Shown here in pieces: positions 58,201-64,000 of a stretch of 64,000 nt of DNA. The translations under genes were made by a program, and so were the position numbers. Under the pieces are notes generated by a model. That model was given only the letters and a program-made list of their open reading frames with translations. It ran no database searches and was not told where the DNA came from. Source of the DNA: Lepisosteus oculatus (taxonomy: Eukaryota > Chordata > Actinopteri > Semionotiformes > Lepisosteidae); assembly GCF_040954835.1 (NCBI RefSeq), contig NC_090712.1, positions 4,659,284 to 4,723,283 of the forward strand. The letters run 5' to 3'. The stretch's first letter is position 1. The number at the start of each line of letters is the position of its first letter.

Positions 58201-58477
58201 TTTGTGTCTCTTATGGGGTCACTTATTGTGAATTAACACTGCTGGAGACACCCGCAAAAGCCGCTGTGAGGACAACTAACAGCTATTAGAAAGTCTCCCG
58301 TGAACGGCGATGGGGTTTTCACTGACCTTGCGCAATGACGCACCAACCATGGATCCCCAGGAGACGACAAGCAGAAGTTGTGGTCAAAGCCGGGGTCAGC
58401 CAGCTCCTTCAGACGCTGTCCAATCAGCACTGGTTTCCTGAGGTCAAAGAGTGAGTCCTGTACTGGAGCGATCTCCC
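49258..58477 (-). CDS. GALM: galactose mutarotase (aldose 1-epimerase), 3' portion
   Basis: Three in-phase coding exons: 58477-58327 (151 b), 53843-53669 (175 b), 49335-49258 (78 b with TGA), about 134 C-terminal residues of the usual roughly 340. The first has GEIAPVQDSLFDLRKPVLIG and GFDHNFCL; the second VLDVHTSQPGVQLYTANFLD and AFCLETQNWPDAVNQ, whose Glu (in LETQ) is the catalytic base known from human GALM (Glu307); the last PHFPDALLRPGEEYSHTT and FRFSVG-stop. GALM interconverts alpha- and beta-D-galactose for the Leloir pathway in the cytosol. Catalytic His residues lie in upstream exons not found in this window and presumably beyond 64000. The 58477 exon needs one base from the preceding exon. 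The last intron is long (4.3 kb). Confidence 0.93.
49590..49765 (+). mobile_element. LINE tail remnant in the last GALM intron
   Basis: The stretch gttgctgaagccgatatcct through gacctgctctcgtttgtaac resembles the degraded 3' end of the same CR1-like family as at 5268-5600 and 43440-43640. Too short and diverged for certainty. Confidence 0.35.
50011..50138 (+). mobile_element. 3' fragment of the 5S-derived SINE family
   Basis: The stretch catcatccaggtggggctgc, then tgtaaagcgctttgagtgga and acgctatataagtgtaagc, ends in an (ATT)n-like tail. It is nearly identical to the 3' parts of the copies at 23332 and 30050 and less decayed in its tail. The 5S-like head is missing. Confidence 0.75.
53844..58326 (-). 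other. GALM: GALM intron, no further gene seen
   Basis: 4.5-kb AT-rich intron between the two conserved GALM exons. Short open frames occur on both strands, none with a recognisable domain or splice context. A large interspersed repeat was not recognised. Confidence 0.5.
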
Positions 58478-59893
58478 CTGAGGAACACAAAGGAAATGGC
58501 CAAAGCCATGAAGCTGACGTCTTGTTATTTTGCTTCAGGCCACAACATGTTTCAGGGGGTTAGGCTTAAACTCATACAAGTAATTCAAGCATCTTTACTC
58601 TCAGAATAATAGTTTCTACTAGGGCGACGTGGACATCTCGCATGCCTGTTGAGAAAAGTTAAACGCAGTCTGCAATGATCATCACACAAACCCATTTTAA
58701 AAAACGACCTCAGTGACTAATCATGCACTTTGCAATGACGGCAGCAGTTTGTTTGTTTTTTTTTGCAGCGCGACAATGCAAAAAAATTCAAGGGTTTCTT
58801 TAATTCTCATAAAGTTGCAACCTTGCTGATAATAATAATCACTCCGTTGTCTTGGCGAGGGGTTAAAATGTTTTTCTAATTCAGTACTTGCTACACCCAC
58901 TCTCCATAACCTCCAAATCACCCTCCAGCTCTTCGATTACGTCAGACTGACTAGAAACACAGTTCTCAACTTATTCAAAGCAGGTTTTCCATTGCCAAAA
59001 CAAACAGAATGGTGGGACTTGTTTTTTACAGCCTATATACTGTGGGTTGCATTCGTCTATGGAGCATCAAAAAAAACTCATCATTTACAAACGGCAACAA
59101 AGCCCAAGACTGTTTTTTTTTGCAGCAGGTGAGCTGACTTTGGTCATCAGAGTAATGAGTGCGTCTGTCGTCACAAGCGATATGGGGGCTCGGGCGCAAG
59201 GAGGGCATCTATGGCGCATTCTCAAAAGCCGAGCAGCTTGAAGACGTGTGCTGTCCAACTGGAATGCTGTCAAATCAGGGTGATCCCACAGGAGGGGAAA
59301 CAAGTGAGGTCGCCAGATCCTCACTCCCGGACAATTAGCATACTGATCTGCGCCCCATTCACCAATGCCCATTAAGGTGGTCTACGCTCAACACTGATTC
59401 CTGGGTACAGAGGATATGTCTCCACTGTCGCCAAGTCTGCAAGAGGGGACTTATTTCAGCCCCCCACCTATCAGTAGCATGAAGGTGTCACCGTCTCGAC
59501 ACCTTCATGCTACAACAGGAAGCATGTGACTTCCTTTCTGGGTTTTTCTTTCTTCATTTTCACGTAACAGGTTATACCACCTCACCAGCGAGGTGCTTAA
59601 GTGCAAACTCAGATTCTCGAAGGATCAACTTATCCACACGACACCAACAACATTTCATTTCTTAAATCAAAACTACACAGCACCTGTGAGAAGACATTTG
59701 CACTGATAGGATGGGCTGTGAGTAAGATATCCGGTGTGGGGACATGTCGCTATACAAACTGTGAATTATCACTGAAGCTGCAAAACTGCAGCAGCTCCAT
59801 CTTCAGCATTTTATCCTCTTTTGTGCTTTGAACTGAGGGGCGAATGTGTAGAACCAAGCAACTTACCAACTCTTTAAAGTGCCACTTAACCTC

Positions 59894-60183
59894 AGTGGTC
59901 AGCATTGCTACCTCACAGTGCTCGGGCCCTGGGTTCAATTCTGGACCTGGGGTGCTGTCTGTGTGGAAATTTTATGTTCTCCCCATGTTCATGTGTGCGT
60001 TCAGTCCAAAGACAGCGGTAACTGGTAGGTTAATTGGCTTCTGGGAAAACTGGCCCTGGCGTGAGTGTGCGTGTTTGCCCTGCGATTGAGTGGTGTCCTG
60101 TACAGGGTGTACCCCACTTTGCTGCCTGGGATAGGCTCCAGGCCACTGTGACCCTGAACTGGATAACCGGTTATTGAACATGA
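59894..60183 (+). mobile_element. tRNA-derived SINE
   Basis: The head agtggtcagcattgctacct, then ccctgggttcaattctggac, contains A- and B-box-like pol III promoter elements. The body has typical fish-SINE text (tgctgtctgtgtggaaattt, agtccaaagacagc, ggtaggttaattggcttctg) and a 3' end gaactggataaccggttatt. It is in a GALM intron, antisense to GALM. A related reverse copy is at about 63150-63375. Confidence 0.7.
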
Positions 60184-61120
60184 TGTGATACGCCATGCCA
60201 TTTAACTTGTCAAATCTATTGTATCTGTGCTAGGAGGCACCCACCCCTCTGTCCTTAGACAAGGCATTAAGCCATCACTCAGAAGCTGTAACAGATGGAA
60301 TGGTAAGTTAGAACAATAAATAAATAGGCCAATAACAGACAATCAATGAAAATCCATAGAAGATGAGCTGACACAGGGAGAATGTTTAACAGCAGTGACA
60401 ATCCATCTTCTCAAGAGTCCTTTTAGTGTGCTTTAATGAGTTCAGCTTGTTTTCTTATTGAAATCAGAGGCACAAATATCACCCATTGTAAATCCTTTAG
60501 CAAAAATAGGACACAGTAGGACACAGCAAACTGTTGTTACAATTACTTGTCCAAATTTCTCTTTGACATTGATTTATTTTTCTAAATGACAGTCATTCAG
60601 CGATTATGGCTAAAAAGGCCCACTACAGTGCACAAAACAAACACATGTCATATATTTTATGCAAATCCCCTTTTCTTAAGTTGTTTATTTTAAGGAGTAC
60701 ACTGATTTATCTTGATTTCCTCCCTAGTATTGAGAGCTAAGAGCTTTTGTAAATTTGCATTAAGATAAAAGTATCAAAGCTACAACTCCTGTTATAGCCG
60801 TTAACAATGGTGACTCAGTGAGGAAGTGCCTGCCTGATTCGTTATAAGTAAGGACAGTGCAGGCAATTCCCTATCCAAGCTGTGAAAATGCACCAAACAA
60901 AATCTGTGAAAAATGAAAAACAAACATGCCTTCCGCACAACCAGTGTTCTAGACCTAGAACAGTCAAATATCTGCCCAACAAAATCATTCCTGTGCATGA
61001 CCTTGGTGCAACCAGTCATTTAATTATATAATTAAACTAATTATATCAATGAAAGCAATGAAACAGTTGGTAGCACATATTCCGTACTGGAAAGGACTAA
61101 AATGCCTGATACTGTATTTG

Positions 61121-61490
61121 CAACACCCAATACCTGGGCACTGGACAGGGATGGGTAGCACACCAGGGAGCCTCACAGGACAGGTAGGACACCTGCAGTC
61201 CCTCAGGGACAGATACAACACCTGGGAGCCTCACCGGGACAGGTAGGACACCTGCAGTCCCTCAGGGACAGATACAACAACTGGGAGCCACACAGAGACA
61301 GGTAGGACACCTGCAGTCCCTCAGGGACAGATACAACAACTGGGAGCCACACAGAGACAGGTAGGACACCTGCAGTCCCTCAGGGACAGATACAACAACT
61401 GGGAGCCACACAGAGACAGGCAGGACACCTGTAGTCCCTCAGGGATGGATACAACACCTGGGAGCCACATGGGGTCGGGTAGGACACCCA
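61121..61490. repeat. 59-bp minisatellite
   Basis: The motif acaggtaggacacctgcagt recurs at 61180, 61239, 61298, 61357 and, with small changes, at 61416 and 61475, exactly 59 bp apart. The other half of the unit reads ccctcagggacagatacaac then aactgggagccacacagag. Four inner units are almost identical and the outer ones are diverged. It is intronic in GALM and probably variable in copy number. Confidence 0.9.
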
Positions 61491-62354
61491 AGAGCTTGCA
61501 GTGCTTGCAGAGAGAGCCATACCGCTCCTTCAACTATTTCCAGAAATCAGAAATCAGAATTTTGGGTATTGGTGTTATTTCATCTTTACTAAATTGTCTG
61601 AAATGATAGTTTAATTAGCACATAGTCAACATAGTTTGCACTAATTCAGTTCCACAAAAGTGTCCAAGAATGAGCTGAAAGAGACACAACAGACAAAACA
61701 AAACGTTGAGCTCAAAAAGCCCTTTTCACTCCAATTCCATCCTCCTGTGACATTTTCAACCCGAGGATGTGAAATTGGTGCAGTTTTTCAAAAGCTCAGG
61801 GTGCAGCGAGAAATGGAGTAATTTCATACTTTTGAGCTGGCGCAGTTGAGTCATGGTTTGCTGCACTGAAAAATTATTGTTGAATCAAAAACAAAGCTTC
61901 TTGCGCTACATTTAAGAAGGGTTAATAAATGAATCACAGTTTTCCAACACATTTATTTTCTGTGCTCTTGGTCTGAGGGGTCTGTCATCCCATGGTGCAC
62001 CCAGAGCTCCAAATAATTTCTTTGGATTTAACAGACTGCTGAAAAACAGCAAGATTTTAACTTCAGCCAGTTCATCCAATTCTTCCTTACAGAATACAAT
62101 CAATAGGTGTGTGCTTTACTTCAAAAAATCTAAATGCCTACTATGTTAGTTATTTGTACTGTATTGTTCCTTACAAAACTTATACTTTATTTTTAATTCT
62201 ACAGGTTCAGACTCCCTCTAGTATGAATTAAATAAATCTGGTGTTGAAGGGTGAAAAGGTGAAAATAATGAATATGTGCCTGTGTTACAAAAGTAGTTCA
62301 TATGTTAGTATATCTTGTATATATACTATACTAAACATATACTTTATTTTATAT

Positions 62355-62439
62355 AGGAACAAATAATAGGTTTATTCTATGCTGAAACATTGTGTTTTCT
62401 TTCTTCTTTTTTTCAGCATGGAATAAACCTATTACTTGC
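62355..62439. mobile_element. foldback element, short copy 3
   Basis: Arms aataggtttattctatgctg and cagcatggaataaacctatt, with the central aacgtttcggc/gccgtggagcc part lost. The outer sequence (aggaacaa...ttacttg) matches the copy at 6208-6371. Confidence 0.65.
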
Positions 62440-63149
62440 AGACCTGTGTTACACAAGGGTTTGTATACAGCATGTCTGCGTGCAGTGAAGCCTCTCTTGC
62501 GCAAGCACACTTCCTTCTGAAATGCGGTTGCAAACTGGACATGAAAAAAAGCGTTGTGGCTCAAAAAGGGTCAGTCACGGCTAAAGATATTGGCCGATTC
62601 TGACTCAGTAACCCTTTCCAATTACTTAATGCAATGACAGAGTGGGCTTTGTGTGAGACCCACCTCACCTGGGAGGGGTAACAATAAATCCGAGAAACTG
62701 TGTGAATGCCAACCCAACAGGCTTTCTTGAAGCACTACTATTTTAACCAAAACAATGGGTAAGTGACATGTACAAAGACACCACAAGCGTGTAAAAAAAA
62801 AACGCAAAACAGAACAAAATATTCGGCAGCTCAGTCCCGTGACACGTGTTTTTAAAGTTTCTGAGCTCTCAAAAAAACCACAGTTTCCGTTCAAGTGCAA
62901 GGCTCAGTGCTTCCATGGTGATTGAGCAAGTCGCGGGGTTGAGATAATTCACCTGTCTGACAAACACTGTTACAGTTTATCGTCCCAGTCTGCTGCACGA
63001 GTGCTCAGGCTGTTATTTACGTAATGTTGTTAACAATAGGAGCACAGCGTTTCATATTCAGACATACTGAATTTCATTACCACAATAAAACGTACCTGCA
63101 TCTGTCTATCTGTATCAGATTTAGAAAGACACTTAGTTTTGGCAGGGGC

Positions 63150-63375
63150 GAATTCCAGAGCCAATTTCAAAAGCAGCGGACTCAAGCCAGCACCGAATGG
63201 GTTGCCAATCCATCGCAGGGCAAGCACACACACACCAGCACATGGAGACATCCACCAACCAACAGCATGTCTCGAGGAGGTGAAAAAATGTTACAAGGGC
63301 ACCAGGGAGCACCCGCAAACTCCACACATAAAAAACCTCCATCCAGCATGGAATCTAGGACCATGTGTTGAAATA
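63150..63375 (-). mobile_element. tRNA-derived SINE remnant, reverse orientation
   Basis: The reverse complement shows a B-box-like tggtcctagattccatgctg, tgtggagtttgcgggtgctc, and a 3' part tgccctgcgatggattggca. These are degenerate versions of the fish SINE text seen at 59894-60183. Boundaries approximate. Confidence 0.5.
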
Positions 63376-64000
63376 AAAAGTGACAAATGTCAGAGGCACC
63401 TTTTTTGGAAAAGTGGAAAAAAAACAGCTTTTCTTTCACCCATTTCTTTATCATCTCTTGTCAAGAACTGCACTACTTTGAAGCTGCTTAAAGACCGAAA
63501 GAGGATTCTGTAATAGACTGAAAAATAAATAAGTGAACCCAAATAATACGATCTAGGCAACACTCTGGAAGGAGAGGGATTTTAAATGACTTTGCCAAAG
63601 GTGTAAGCCAAGCCAACAGGTCCCAGAATCCCGGGATACATTAGTTTAAAAATGTCTAGTTTAAAAAAAGCTCTTTTTGGAGCTATCAGGGAAAACCACA
63701 GAGGAGCATTGGAAAAAAGAGTAGTTTGTGTGAAGGAGCCTAGATGGCCTCTTCTGTCAAAGCACTTGGGGACAAAGACACCGCCCTTGTGAACACTACA
63801 AAGTTTGGAAAAATTTTGTTTCAAACTGATAGTTATTACATTTTAAAAATGGTCCTTCCTGGTGCCACAGCGACTTCTCACCAAATCACGAGCATGATCT
63901 TACAAGGAAACTCAATGCAACTAACCTGTGAGAAAACCATTTGAAAAAAACAGTGTAATTTAATACACTCTACTGTGGTCAATTTTTCATACCATGGCAC

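Larger units (their letters stand above)
58478..64000 (-). other. GALM: GALM upstream intron (runs off the window)
   Basis: I searched by eye for the upstream GALM exons (the NLTNHSYFNL-type segment and the N-terminal exons) and found none. The region contains two tRNA-derived SINEs, one foldback copy and a minisatellite. It is therefore read as intron. Confidence 0.55.

Noticed and set aside
59894-59960. Possible tRNA gene
   Set aside because: It has A/B-box-like motifs but no cloverleaf, and continues into a SINE body.
61121-61490. CRISPR-like spacing of repeats
   Set aside because: The 59-bp units are directly adjacent, without unique spacers, and lie in a vertebrate intron.

Overview
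This is a vertebrate nuclear window, most likely from a ray-finned fish. The genes are split into many short GT-AG exons with moderate introns. The interspersed repeats are of fish type: 5S-rRNA-derived SINEs, tRNA-derived SINEs, CR1-like LINE 3' ends and a foldback element. The gene order ARHGEF33-MORN2-DHX57-GEMIN6-SRSF7-GALM, with strictly alternating orientation in the last part, matches the arrangement I know from human chromosome 2p22, read in the opposite direction. A non-teleost or slowly rearranging lineage (gar, bowfin, sturgeon) is possible, but that is only an inference. Nothing points to a bacterial, viral or plasmid origin.

Layout. 213-9353 (minus): ARHGEF33-like RhoGEF, 11 coding exons reconstructed. 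13074-14665 (minus): MORN2, 5 coding exons. 15.1-16.26 kb: divergent promoter region between MORN2 and DHX57, with an RFX-type X-box. 16263-33856 (plus): complete DHX57 RNA helicase, 23 coding exons, 1434 codons. 35212-37009 (minus): complete GEMIN6, 2 coding exons, 166 codons, tail-to-tail with DHX57. 37.0-37.86 kb: bidirectional promoter region with an NRF1-type site. 37858-45860 (plus): complete SRSF7, 9 coding exons, 242 codons, with a candidate autoregulatory poison exon in intron 3. 49258-58477 (minus): the last three coding exons of GALM; the 5' exons lie beyond the right edge. 58478-64000: GALM intron with SINEs and a 59-bp minisatellite.

Functionally these are housekeeping RNA-metabolism genes (helicase, SMN-complex subunit, SR splicing factor), plus a RhoGEF, a small MORN-repeat protein and an aldose epimerase. 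They are not an operon; what links them is old synteny and shared divergent promoters. Exon borders were chosen by hand from splice consensus, reading phase and recognisable protein family sequence. Every junction used keeps frame, but no transcript evidence was available.
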